Shown one piece after another: positions 15,891 to 22,935 of a stretch of DNA of 27,596 bases (the first letter of the stretch is position 1; every line of letters begins with the position of its first letter). A program made the translations under genes and the position numbers. Source of the stretch: Rhodocaloribacter sp964552015 (GTDB taxonomy: Bacteria > Bacteroidota > Rhodothermia > Rhodothermales > ISCAR-4553); contig CAZKFR010000045.1 of assembly GCA_964552015.1 (NCBI GenBank), forward strand, positions 1-27,596. The letters run 5' to 3'. Under the pieces are notes generated by a model. That model was not told where the DNA came from, searched no databases, and saw only the letters and a program-made list of their open reading frames with translations.

Positions 15891-16943
15891 TCAGGTCGGG
15901 TTGGCGACGGCAGGCGGGGGCGGCGCCTCCGTGCGGCAGGTCTGACGCACGACGAGACGCGGAGAAAACACCGTGTGGGACACGGGACGGTCGGGGTTTT
16001 TGAGACGGGTCAGCAACTTCTCGACGGCGATCCGCCCCATCTCGTACATGGGCTGGCGCAGCGTGGTCAGCCCGACGTACTGGCTCACGACCACGTCGTC
16101 GAAGCCGACGAGGGCGATGTCCTCGGGCACACGCAGGCCGGCTTCCTGAAGCGCTTTCATCGCACCGAGCGCCTGAATGTCCGAGGCCACGAAAACGGCA
16201 TCGGGGCGCCGCTCGAGCGCCAGCAGGTGTTTCATGGCCTCGTAGCCCGCCTCCTCGACGAAGCCGTAGGGCTTGCGGTCGCTGGCGGCAATGAGGGCCG
16301 GATCGACCGGACGACCCGCTTCCCGGAGTGCCGCTTCGTAGCCCTGCCGCCGCTGAGCGGCCGGCGGCGGCTCGGGCGCCACGGTGATGTGCGCCACCCG
16401 CTCGTAACCGAGGTCGATCAGGTAGCGCGTGGCCATGTACCCGCCCTTGACGTTGTCCACCGCCACCGAGTCGAAGTCCGGGTCGGCCGCATCGACCAGC
16501 ACGATGGCGAGGCGGGAGGTGCGCAGGCGTTCGCGATAGGCCTCCGTCAACGGGGTCGAGAGCAGCAGCAGACCGTCGGCCCGGCCCTTCTGCAGGGCCC
16601 GCTCAAGCTGGCTGTCCACCTCCTGGGGCGAGGGGGCCGCATAGACGATCAGGTCGAAGTCGCTCTCGGTGACCGCATCCTGCATCCCCCGGATCACTTC
16701 CATGTAGAAGAAGTTCGAAAGCACCGGGATGACGGCGGCCACCAGATGGGTCCGGCGGCGGGCCAGGCTCTGCGCCGAGGCGTGCGGCTGGTAGCCCAGG
16801 GCCTCGGCCACCTCCAGCACCCGGCGGCGCGTCGCCTCCGAGACACGCGCATGGTTGTTGAACACCCGCGAGACCGTGGCGATCGAGACCCCGGACCGCT
16901 CAGCGATATCGTAGATCGTAACGCCCAAAAACTGCCCCTCCAT
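15891..16943 (-). CDS. LacI/GalR-family transcriptional regulator
   Basis: The 350-residue product has an N-terminal helix-turn-helix (residues 8-30: TIYDIAERSGVSIATVSRVF), the hinge region (GYQPHASAQSLARRR), and the periplasmic-binding-protein-like effector domain with typical strands (HLVAAVIPVLSNFFY, DGLLLLSTPL, VDNVKGGYMATRYL, PDAVFVASDIQALGAM, ALVGFDDV). It should bind a sugar and an operator. A perfect palindrome covers its own start codon, implying autoregulation, and a near-copy lies before the glucan phosphorylase gene, so maltose or maltodextrin is the likely effector (inference). Its predicted mRNA would be nearly leaderless. It heads the minus-strand run that includes the isomerase and TonB-dependent receptor. 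Confidence 0.93.
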   Translation of the reverse strand: MEGQFLGVTIYDIAERSGVSIATVSRVFNNHARVSEATRRRVLEVAEALGYQPHASAQSLARRRTHLVAAVIPVLSNFFYMEVIRGMQDAVTESDFDLIVYAAPSPQEVDSQLERALQKGRADGLLLLSTPLTEAYRERLRTSRLAIVLVDAADPDFDSVAVDNVKGGYMATRYLIDLGYERVAHITVAPEPPPAAQRRQGYEAALREAGRPVDPALIAASDRKPYGFVEEAGYEAMKHLLALERRPDAVFVASDIQALGAMKALQEAGLRVPEDIALVGFDDVVVSQYVGLTTLRQPMYEMGRIAVEKLLTRLKNPDRPVSHTVFSPRLVVRQTCRTEAPPPPAVANPT

Positions 16944-16956
16944 GTAAGCGCTTACA
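16943..16956. promoter_or_regulatory. LacI-type operator over the regulator's start codon
   Basis: TGTAAGCGCTTACA is a perfect 14-bp palindrome with the central CG typical of LacI-family operators. It covers the expected transcription start (about 16952) and the first base of the ATG (16943-16941), a position that would block transcription initiation. A copy with one changed base is at 20391-20404. Confidence 0.82.
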
Positions 16957-16958
16957 CG

Positions 16959-16987
16959 ATGTTACTAAAACATCCTCCTCCTGTCAA
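16959..16987 (-). promoter_or_regulatory. Promoter of the LacI-type regulator gene
   Basis: On the minus strand a perfect TTGACA (16987-16982) is followed by a 17-base spacer and TAACAT (16964-16959). Transcription would start near 16952, inside the operator and about 9 bases before the ATG. The purine-rich GGAGGAGG lies in the spacer, upstream of the transcription start, so it would not be in the mRNA. Confidence 0.7.
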
Positions 16988-17018
16988 GCGTTGGTAAGGC
17001 ATTTTTCGTCCCCCTTCC

Positions 17019-18106
17019 TTGCCCGTGATCCCGACCGTCGACATCGTTTTTGCCCTGACGGGCGATGTGCGCCGTAACAGTCGTGCGCTGAAGCAGTTGC
17101 GTCTGTTCACCGGGCTGGGTGCCCGTGTGGAGGTGCTCTGCCTGGGACCTACCCGCGCGTCGGTGGCCTTCGAGCCGGGTCTGCACCTGGAGGTGTTCCC
17201 GCATCCGCCGGGCGCCGGACCGCCCTTCTTCGCACGGGTGCACCGGCTGTTCCGGCGTGAGGCGCTGGCCCGTCCTGCCCGCGTCTATCACGCCAGCGAT
17301 CTGTACACGCTGCCGGCGCTGGCGACGGCCGCCCGGCGGTACGGAGCCCGCCTCGCCTACGACGCCCGCGAGTGCTACCCGCACGTCTCCGCCACGGCCG
17401 GACGTCCCTGGGTACGGCGCTTCTGGCAGAGCGTCGAGGGGCGGTACGTCCGCCGTGCCGACGCCGTCTTCACCGTCAGCGCGCCCATTGCCGAGCACAT
17501 GGCGCGCGTGTACGGCATCCCGCGCCCCGGCCTGGTCTACAACGTCCCACCGCGCCGCGACGTCCGGCCGGCCGGCCGCCTGCATACGCTCGCCGGCGTG
17601 CCGCCGGGCCACCCCCTGATCCTGCACCAGGGCCACCTGCGGCAGGCGCGGGGCCTGCCCGCCCTCGTGGACGCCCTGCAGGACGTACCGGACGCCACGC
17701 TCGTCTTCCTCGGCGACGGCCCCCTCCGCCCGCGCCTGGAAGCGCAGACCCGGCGCCTCGGCCTCACCGAACGGATCCGGTTCCTCGACCCGGTGCCACC
17801 GGACGACCTGCTGCCCCTCACGGCCGATGCCACCCTGGGCGTCTCGCTCCTCGAAGACACCTGCCTCAACCACCGCTACGCCCTCCCGAACAAGGTCTTC
17901 GAGTACCTGATGGCCGGCGTGCCGGTCCTCGCCAGCGACCTGCCCGAGATCCGGCGCGTGGTGGCCGGGCACGACGTCGGAGAGGTCGTCGACCCGGCGA
18001 ACCGACCGGGCCTCGTCGCGGCGCTTCGCCACATGTGCACCGACCTCGACGCCCGGCGCCGATGGACGGCCAACATCCCCCGCGTCTTCGAAACGTTCAG
18101 CTGGGA
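17019..18106 (+). CDS. GT4-type glycosyltransferase, interrupted by an assembly gap
   Basis: The visible 362 residues show a GT-B glycosyltransferase: an N-terminal half with VFALTGDVRRNSRALKQ and YHASDLYTLPAL, and a C-terminal GT4 (Glycos_transf_1) half with LILHQGHLRQARGLPALVDAL, LVFLGDGPLR, and the nucleotide-sugar site region NKVFEYLMAGVPVLASDLPEI. It should transfer a sugar from a nucleotide donor, for example in exopolysaccharide or lipid-linked glycan synthesis; the acceptor is unknown. The start is a TTG at 17019 or a GTG at 17025, with no clear Shine-Dalgarno sequence. The sequence enters 100 Ns after ETFSW, where GT4 proteins typically have a few dozen residues left, so the stop is probably in the gap. 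It is divergent from the LacI-type gene and may share its regulatory region. Confidence 0.85.
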
Positions 18107-18206
18107 NNNNNNNNNNNNNNNNNNNNNNNNNNNNNNNNNNNNNNNNNNNNNNNNNNNNNNNNNNNNNNNNNNNNNNNNNNNNNNNNNNNNNNNNNNNNNN
18201 NNNNNN
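18107..18206. other. Assembly gap (100 N)
   Basis: Exactly 100 Ns, a conventional placeholder, so the true distance and reading frame across it are unknown. It hides the end of the glycosyltransferase gene. Confidence 0.99.
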
Positions 18207-18294
18207 CCTCGCTACCGACCTCCTAGCCTTCCCCTCATGCAGGTGCTGCGCTTCATCGCCACGGGAGCCTACCGGGAGCAGACCTTCGACGCCT
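18207..18294. other. Unassigned sequence between the gap and the amidohydrolase gene
   Basis: A short plus-strand frame begins with an ATG at 18238 and ends in TGA at 18312-18314 (25 codons, MQVLRFIATGAYREQTFDAF and so on), overlapping the end of the minus-strand amidohydrolase. It could be the end of a gene from within the gap or chance. I cannot assign it. Confidence 0.3.
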
Positions 18295-19146
18295 TCAGAC
18301 GCCAGGGATCATGACCGGCGTGGCCCGACGCACCGCCCCGCCTTCGTACTGGTCGGGGCGGCGGTGCCGCAGGAAGAGTTGCCGGGCCGGCGCCTCCGCG
18401 CAGGCGGCCAGGTCGAGGTCGGCATAGAGGATCGCCTCCTCCCCGAACGGCGCCTGCGCCAGCACCCGCCCGGTGGGATCGACGACGAACGAGCCCCCGG
18501 CAAACGTGAGCACGTCCTCGGCACCGACGCGGTTGGCCAGCGCCATGAAAAAGCCGTTCTGAAAGGCCGCCACCTGCAACTCGGCCTCGTAGACCCCATC
18601 CGGCCACTCCCCCACCGCCCCGGCCTGCGGCACCACCACCAGATCCGCTCCGCCCAGCGCCAGCGCCCGCAGGTATTCGGGATAGTGCCGGTCGTAGCAG
18701 ATCGCCACGCCGATCCGCCCGGCGGCCGTTTCATATACCGGTGCACCGGTGTCGCCGGGCGTGTAGTAGTCCTGTTCGTAGAACCCTTCGTACTGGGTGA
18801 TGTGCATCATGCGCGTGCGCCCGAGCAGGCGGCCGTCCGCGTCGATGACCGGCGAGGTATCGTAGGCGTGGTCGCCGTCGCGTTCATACAGGTTGAGCAC
18901 CACCACGACGCCGAGCCGCCGGGCCGCCTCCTGAAACGCCCCGGTCGTCGGGCCCGGAACCGGCTCGGCCCAGGCCCGCGCCGCCGGATGATGGCGATGC
19001 TGGGGAAAGAACGGCGTGAAGGCCAGTTCGGGATAGACCACCAGGTCGGCACCGGCCGCCGCAGCTTCTTCCAGCGCCGCCAGCCCGCGCCGCACGTTCG
19101 CCGCCGGATCGGCGGTCGGTTGCTGTTGAATGAGGGCTATCTTCAT
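18295..19146 (-). CDS. Nitrilase-superfamily carbon-nitrogen hydrolase with an atypical catalytic triad
   Basis: The 283-residue product has the nitrilase fold throughout: the catalytic glutamate E40 (VVYPELAF) and the nucleophile C150 (GVAICYDRHYPEY). General similarity is to N-carbamoylputrescine amidase and beta-ureidopropionase (YYTPGDTGAPVYET, ALALGGADLVVVPQ). At the place of the catalytic lysine, normally R-K-x-H, it reads R-M-M-H (residues 112-115), so Met113 takes the position of the lysine. The DNA is unambiguous there. Either this is a subfamily with altered chemistry or the lysine function is supplied elsewhere. Substrate unknown. It is transcribed in the same direction as prmC, 189 bases downstream of it. 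Confidence 0.85.
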   Translation of the reverse strand: MKIALIQQQPTADPAANVRRGLAALEEAAAAGADLVVYPELAFTPFFPQHRHHPAARAWAEPVPGPTTGAFQEAARRLGVVVVLNLYERDGDHAYDTSPVIDADGRLLGRTRMMHITQYEGFYEQDYYTPGDTGAPVYETAAGRIGVAICYDRHYPEYLRALALGGADLVVVPQAGAVGEWPDGVYEAELQVAAFQNGFFMALANRVGAEDVLTFAGGSFVVDPTGRVLAQAPFGEEAILYADLDLAACAEAPARQLFLRHRRPDQYEGGAVRRATPVMIPGV

Positions 19147-19165
19147 CGTTTCGATCGGTCTCTCG

Positions 19166-19260
19166 TCACGGGTCTTCCACGAATCGCATCATCGCCCCGG
19201 CAAAGACGAGCGCATCGTCCACATCGAGGTATTCATGCACGAGAAGGTTACCAGGCCGAC
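19166..19260 (-). pseudogene. Probable remnant of a HepT-like (DUF86) antitoxin/nuclease gene
   Basis: Between prmC and the amidohydrolase a minus-strand frame ends with GNLLVHEYLDVDDALVFAGA and a stop at 19166-19168. This resembles the C-terminal part of HepT/DUF86 proteins, where a (F)RN-L-VH-Y-x-(V/I)D segment carries the RX4-6H RNase motif. The upstream codons in this frame do not resemble the family and no start is seen, so only a fragment is left. No partner MNT nucleotidyltransferase gene is present. Recognition is from a short segment. Confidence 0.4.
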
Positions 19261-19335
19261 GGCCCGAAGGGGCTCCAGATCCAGAGCGAGCGTTGCCATG
19301 AACCGCAGGTTGAAACGCCTGCGCGGCCGGAAAGA

Positions 19336-20208
19336 TCAGGGCTGCCGTGCCAGGGCGATGCGGGGATGGCCGGCCAGGTCCGGCCGGAGTTCGACGCCGG
19401 CCATCCCGGCTTCGTCGAGCAGCCGACACACGTCTTCGCCGTGCTCGGCGTGCGTCTCGAAGACCACGTAGCCGCCCGGCCGCACCACCTGCCGCGCGGC
19501 CCGCACCAGCGCCCGGTAGAACTGGAGTGGATCGTCGTCGGTGAAGAGGGCCCGGTGCGGCTCGTACGCCACCACTTCCGGCAGCAGCGTGGCCGCCTCC
19601 TCCGGCGGCACGTACGGCGGGTTCGCGACGAGCAGATCCAGGTCCGCCGGCACCTGCGCGGCGAAGTCCGGGGAGAGGATGTCGGCCTCGAAGAACGTAA
19701 CCTCCTGCCCCAGGCGGCGGGCATTCTCCCGGGCGACGCCCAGCGCCGCCGGGCTGACATCGCAGGCGAACACCCTGGCATCGCGGCGCACGGACCGGAT
19801 GGCCAGCGCGATGCATCCGCTGCCGGTGCCGGCATCGAGCACGCGCGGGGCGTGCCGTCCGCCCAGGCACCCCAGCGCCGCCTCGACGACCTCCTCCGTC
19901 TCCGGCCGGGGGATGAGCACGTCAGGCGTTACCCGCAGCGTCAGGCCGAAAAAGTCGGCCTCGCCGAGCACGTACTGGAGCGGTTCACGGCGGCGCCGGC
20001 GCTCGACCAGCGCCCGCAAGCGCGTCACCGCCTCCGGTGGAACCGGACGTTCCGGATAGGCATACAGCCCGGCCCGCTGCACGCCCAGCACCGAGCCGAG
20101 CAGCCACTCTGCATTGCGCCGCGCTTCCGGTATCCCGGCCGTCTCCAGCACCGTCACGACGGCTGAAAACAGCGCTTGCCGGGTCCATGTCCGGTTTTCG
20201 TCCAGCAC
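19336..20208 (-). CDS. prmC: Peptide chain release factor N5-glutamine methyltransferase (PrmC/HemK)
   Basis: A 290-residue SAM-dependent methyltransferase that methylates the glutamine of the GGQ motif in RF1/RF2. The signatures are complete: IPRPETEE (about 99-106), the SAM-binding LDAGTGSGCIALA (124-136), and the catalytic NPPYVPPEE (197-205). The helical N-domain (RRNAEWLLGSVLG) is typical. I start at the GTG at 20208 because GGGAG lies 6 bases upstream and family homology begins there; an ATG at 20274 would add 22 residues without family resemblance. It is usually next to prfA, but not here. It is divergent from glucan phosphorylase, with 224 bases between the two starts. Confidence 0.93.
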   Translation of the reverse strand: MLDENRTWTRQALFSAVVTVLETAGIPEARRNAEWLLGSVLGVQRAGLYAYPERPVPPEAVTRLRALVERRRRREPLQYVLGEADFFGLTLRVTPDVLIPRPETEEVVEAALGCLGGRHAPRVLDAGTGSGCIALAIRSVRRDARVFACDVSPAALGVARENARRLGQEVTFFEADILSPDFAAQVPADLDLLVANPPYVPPEEAATLLPEVVAYEPHRALFTDDDPLQFYRALVRAARQVVRPGGYVVFETHAEHGEDVCRLLDEAGMAGVELRPDLAGHPRIALARQP

Positions 20209-20360
20209 GTGTCGCTCCCGAAAGATGAAGAGGGAATTAAGGATTTTGAATGATAATTGCCCGACGGCTGGCACCTTCCCGACGGAATAACCATATTTCG
20301 GGTTGACTTCCTGCGTTCTCTGGACGTTGCCGGAACGCCAGGCGGCGTATCACCCTCCAG

Positions 20361-20379
20361 CCCGCGGCGGGTTTTTTTT
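20361..20379 (+). terminator. Terminator-like G/C stem with T-run upstream of glucan phosphorylase
   Basis: CCCGCGGCGGG followed by eight Ts (20372-20379) looks like an intrinsic terminator on the plus strand. The stem is short (4 bp with a 3-base loop) and no plus-strand gene precedes it. It may insulate the phosphorylase promoter or simply be the T-rich upstream part of that promoter. Confidence 0.3.
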
Positions 20380-20405
20380 CACGCCCCCGATGTAAGCGTT
20401 TACAC
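20376..20405 (+). promoter_or_regulatory. Candidate promoter of the glucan phosphorylase gene
   Basis: TTTTCA (20376-20381), an 18-base spacer and TACACT (20400-20405) match sigma-70-like boxes at 4 of 6 positions each. The -10 box overlaps the operator at 20391-20404, which would make the gene repressible. Confidence 0.4.
20391..20404. promoter_or_regulatory. LacI-type operator upstream of glucan phosphorylase
   Basis: TGTAAGCGTTTACA differs by a single base from the perfect palindrome at 16943-16956. It lies 28 bases before the phosphorylase ATG. It is most likely bound by the LacI-type regulator encoded at 15891-16943. Confidence 0.78.
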
Positions 20406-20432
20406 TCTTTCTTTGCTCTTCGTTCGACAACC

Positions 20433-22493
20433 ATGACCACACGCGACAAACTACAGGCCATCGCCGACAACCTCTGGTGGAGTTGGACTCCGGAAGCCCT
20501 GGATCTTTTCCGCCGGCTGAATCCCGGCGCCTTCGAAGCCACGGACCATAACCCGATCGTCGCGCTCCGCCATGCCGATCCGGCCGTACTCGACGACCCG
20601 GCCTTTGGCCAGGAAGTGGACGCGGCGTACCGCAGGCTGGAGGGTTACCTGAACGCCCCGCCCTATTTCGAGGATGCCCCGCGCACGGCCTACTTCTGCA
20701 TGGAATACGGCCTGCACGAGAGCCTGCCCTTCTACTCGGGCGGCCTGGGGATCCTGGCCGGCGACCATGCCAAGGCCGCCAGCGATCTCGGCCTGCCCTT
20801 CACAGCCGTCGGCCTGTTCCTGCGCGGGGGCTACTTCAAGCAGTTCTTCGACAAGAAAGGACGTCAGCGGGCCGAGTTCCCCGGCATCGACGCCACGAGC
20901 CACCCGCTGGAGCTGGTCACCGACGAACACGGCGACCCGATCATCGTCACGGTGCATACCGGCTGGCAGGAGCTGCACCTGCGGGCCTGGCGCATCCGGC
21001 TGGGGCGGGTGAACATGTACCTGCTCGACACCGACTTCAGCGCCAACCCGTTCACCCTGCGTTTCCTCACCCGCCGCCTCTACCAGGGCGACCGCACGAC
21101 CCGTATCCAGCAGGAGATCATCCTCGGCATCGGCGGGGTCCGGATGCTCCGCGCCCTGGGCGAGGCGCCCGAGGTGTTCCACCTGAACGAGGGCCACTGT
21201 GCCTTCCTGACCCTCGAACTCCTGCGCGAGCAGATCGCTTCCGGCAAGGGCCTGCGCGAAGCCGAGGCCGCCGTGCGGGCGCAGTGCGTCTTCACCACCC
21301 ATACGCCGGTCAAGGCCGGGCACGACCGCTTCGACCCCGGCCTGTTCCTCGAGCAGATGCGCGCCTTCCAGCAGCAGATCGGTCTCTCGGACCATGACCT
21401 GCTGGCCTACGGGCGCATCAACCCGAACGACATGACCGAGGCCTTCACGATGACGGTCCTTGGCCTGAAGCTCTCCCGCGCGGCCAACGGCGTCTCGAAG
21501 CTCAACGGTGAGGTGGCACGCCGCCAGTGGCACGCTCTCTATCCCGACCGGCCCGTCGACGAGGTGCCCATCGGCCACGTCACCAACGGGGTGCACCTGC
21601 CCACCTGGACCGCCCCGCATGCGCGTCCCTTCCTCCGCAAGCATCTGGGCGAGGACTGGCTCGAACGCCGCCACGACCCCGCCGTGTGGGCCCGCGTCGA
21701 CGAGATCCCCGACGAGGAACTGTGGGCCTACCGCCGGATGCTGCGTGAGCGGCTCGTGCACTACGTCAACGAGCGGGTGCGGTACCAGACGCTGCCGATG
21801 ACCGCCGCACTGGACCCCGACGTGCTTACCATCGGCTTCGCCCGACGCTTCGCCACCTACAAGCGCGCCACCCTGTTTTTCCACGACAAGGAGCGCGCCA
21901 TCGACTTCTTCCGCAGCCTCGACCGGCCCATCCAGATGATCTACGCCGGCAAAGCCCACCCCGACGATGAGGGCGGCAAGGCCCTCATCCAGGAGATCTA
22001 CGAGATGACGAAGCACCCCGACCTGCGGGGCAAACTCGTGCTCGTGGAGGGCTACGACATGGCCCTCGGGCGGATGCTCGTCTCCGGCTGCGACGTCTGG
22101 CTCAACACCCCGCGACGCCCCTACGAGGCCAGCGGCACCAGCGGGCAGAAGGTGGCGATCCACGGCGGGCTCAACCTGTCGATCCTCGACGGCTGGTGGC
22201 CCGAGGGCTTCGACGGCACCAACGGCTGGGCCATCGGGCACGAGGCCTCCCACATCTACAAGGACCCGCAGGTCCAGGACCCCGAGGATGCCCGCTTCCT
22301 GTACGAGACGCTGGAGCAGGAGGTCATTCCGGCCTTCTACGAGCGGAACGAGCAGGGACTGCCTCCGGCCTGGCTGGCGCGGATGCGGCGGGCCATGCGG
22401 CACCTGCCCTATGCCTTCAGCGCCCACCGCATGGTCGTCGACTACGTGGAGCAGATCTACCGGCCCCGGGAAGCCCAGCACGTGGCCTCCTGA
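20433..22493 (+). CDS. glgP: Alpha-glucan (glycogen/maltodextrin) phosphorylase, GT35
   Basis: A 686-residue cytoplasmic PLP enzyme that releases glucose 1-phosphate from alpha-1,4-glucans. Family marks in order: LWWSWTPEAL near the N-terminus (reduced DUF3417-type start), YFCMEYGLHESLPFYSGGLGILAGDH, VFHLNEGHCAF, TTHTPVKAGHDRF, HVTNGVHLPTW, FARRFATYKRA, and the PLP site EASGTSGQKVAIHGGLNLSILDGWW with Lys573. It belongs to the short bacterial/archaeal type, distinct from the about 800-residue E. coli MalP/GlgP type, and is shorter than the DUF3417-containing relatives. The ATG at 20433 has no Shine-Dalgarno sequence. A LacI-type operator and promoter lie just upstream, so it is probably induced with the starch uptake locus. 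It converges on acylphosphatase, with 6 bases between the stops. Confidence 0.94.
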   Translation: MTTRDKLQAIADNLWWSWTPEALDLFRRLNPGAFEATDHNPIVALRHADPAVLDDPAFGQEVDAAYRRLEGYLNAPPYFEDAPRTAYFCMEYGLHESLPFYSGGLGILAGDHAKAASDLGLPFTAVGLFLRGGYFKQFFDKKGRQRAEFPGIDATSHPLELVTDEHGDPIIVTVHTGWQELHLRAWRIRLGRVNMYLLDTDFSANPFTLRFLTRRLYQGDRTTRIQQEIILGIGGVRMLRALGEAPEVFHLNEGHCAFLTLELLREQIASGKGLREAEAAVRAQCVFTTHTPVKAGHDRFDPGLFLEQMRAFQQQIGLSDHDLLAYGRINPNDMTEAFTMTVLGLKLSRAANGVSKLNGEVARRQWHALYPDRPVDEVPIGHVTNGVHLPTWTAPHARPFLRKHLGEDWLERRHDPAVWARVDEIPDEELWAYRRMLRERLVHYVNERVRYQTLPMTAALDPDVLTIGFARRFATYKRATLFFHDKERAIDFFRSLDRPIQMIYAGKAHPDDEGGKALIQEIYEMTKHPDLRGKLVLVEGYDMALGRMLVSGCDVWLNTPRRPYEASGTSGQKVAIHGGLNLSILDGWWPEGFDGTNGWAIGHEASHIYKDPQVQDPEDARFLYETLEQEVIPAFYERNEQGLPPAWLARMRRAMRHLPYAFSAHRMVVDYVEQIYRPREAQHVAS

Positions 22494-22499
22494 GCCGGG

Positions 22500-22805
22500 T
22501 CAGTAGCGCACGGAAAAGTCGTCGAAGTCCCCTCGGGCGGGGGCCGCGTCGCGGACGACACGGTCCACCCGGGCCAGCGGAGGGCCGGACCGCAGGGCCG
22601 TGAGCAGGGCCTCCAGCGCCGCCGGCGGCCCCTCGGCCACGACGCGGACGCTGCCGTCGGGCTCGTTCCTGACCCAGCCCGTCAGCCCCAGCCGACGCGC
22701 CTGCTGCCAGACGAAGTGGCGGAACCCCACGCCCTGCACACGCCCTTCCACACGGGCTTCCAGACGAAGAGGGGTCGAAGGATCGGGGTCCTGCATCGTA
22801 TCCAT
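22500..22805 (-). CDS. acyP: Acylphosphatase
   Basis: The 101-residue product is a typical small acylphosphatase that hydrolyses carboxyl-phosphate bonds. The motif GRVQGVGFRHFV contains the catalytic Arg29, and LTGWVRNEPDGSV contains the catalytic Asn47. An ATG at 22805 and another at 22796 are both possible; the conserved part begins near residue 15. It overlaps no neighbour and converges with the phosphorylase. It lies downstream of the terminator of the anti-sigma-like gene, so it needs its own promoter. Confidence 0.92.
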   Translation of the reverse strand: MDTMQDPDPSTPLRLEARVEGRVQGVGFRHFVWQQARRLGLTGWVRNEPDGSVRVVAEGPPAALEALLTALRSGPPLARVDRVVRDAAPARGDFDDFSVRY

Positions 22806-22829
22806 GCCGGTACGCGTGCTCGTGGGCGA

Positions 22830-22858
22830 TTTTTCTATGCTATCCGTCTATAGAAAAA
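22830..22858. repeat. Inverted repeat upstream of acylphosphatase
   Basis: TTTTTCTAT (22830-22838) and ATAGAAAAA (22850-22858) form a perfect 9-bp inverted repeat with an 11-base spacer. It abuts the T-run of the neighbouring terminator and lies 25 bases before the acylphosphatase ATG, so it could be part of that gene's promoter or an operator. Confidence 0.45.
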
Positions 22859-22886
22859 AACCCCCGTGCCGGTTCCGACACGGGGG
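22854..22886 (-). terminator. Intrinsic terminator of the anti-sigma-like gene
   Basis: On the minus strand CCCCCGTG and CACGGGGG form a perfect 8-bp stem (22861-22868 with 22879-22886), extended inside by CGG/CCG, followed at once by TTTTTTT (22860-22854). It lies about 50 bases after the stop at 22936. Confidence 0.88.
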
Positions 22887-22935
22887 CACGCCAGGGGCGG
22901 GTGGGGCACGTACAGTCTTACTGCAACACCCCGGG

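Noticed and set aside
18207..18314. Continuation of the glycosyltransferase through the gap to the stop at 18312-18314
   Set aside because: The gap length is a placeholder, so the frame is not preserved with certainty. The post-gap sequence overlaps the amidohydrolase and does not look like a GT4 C-terminus.
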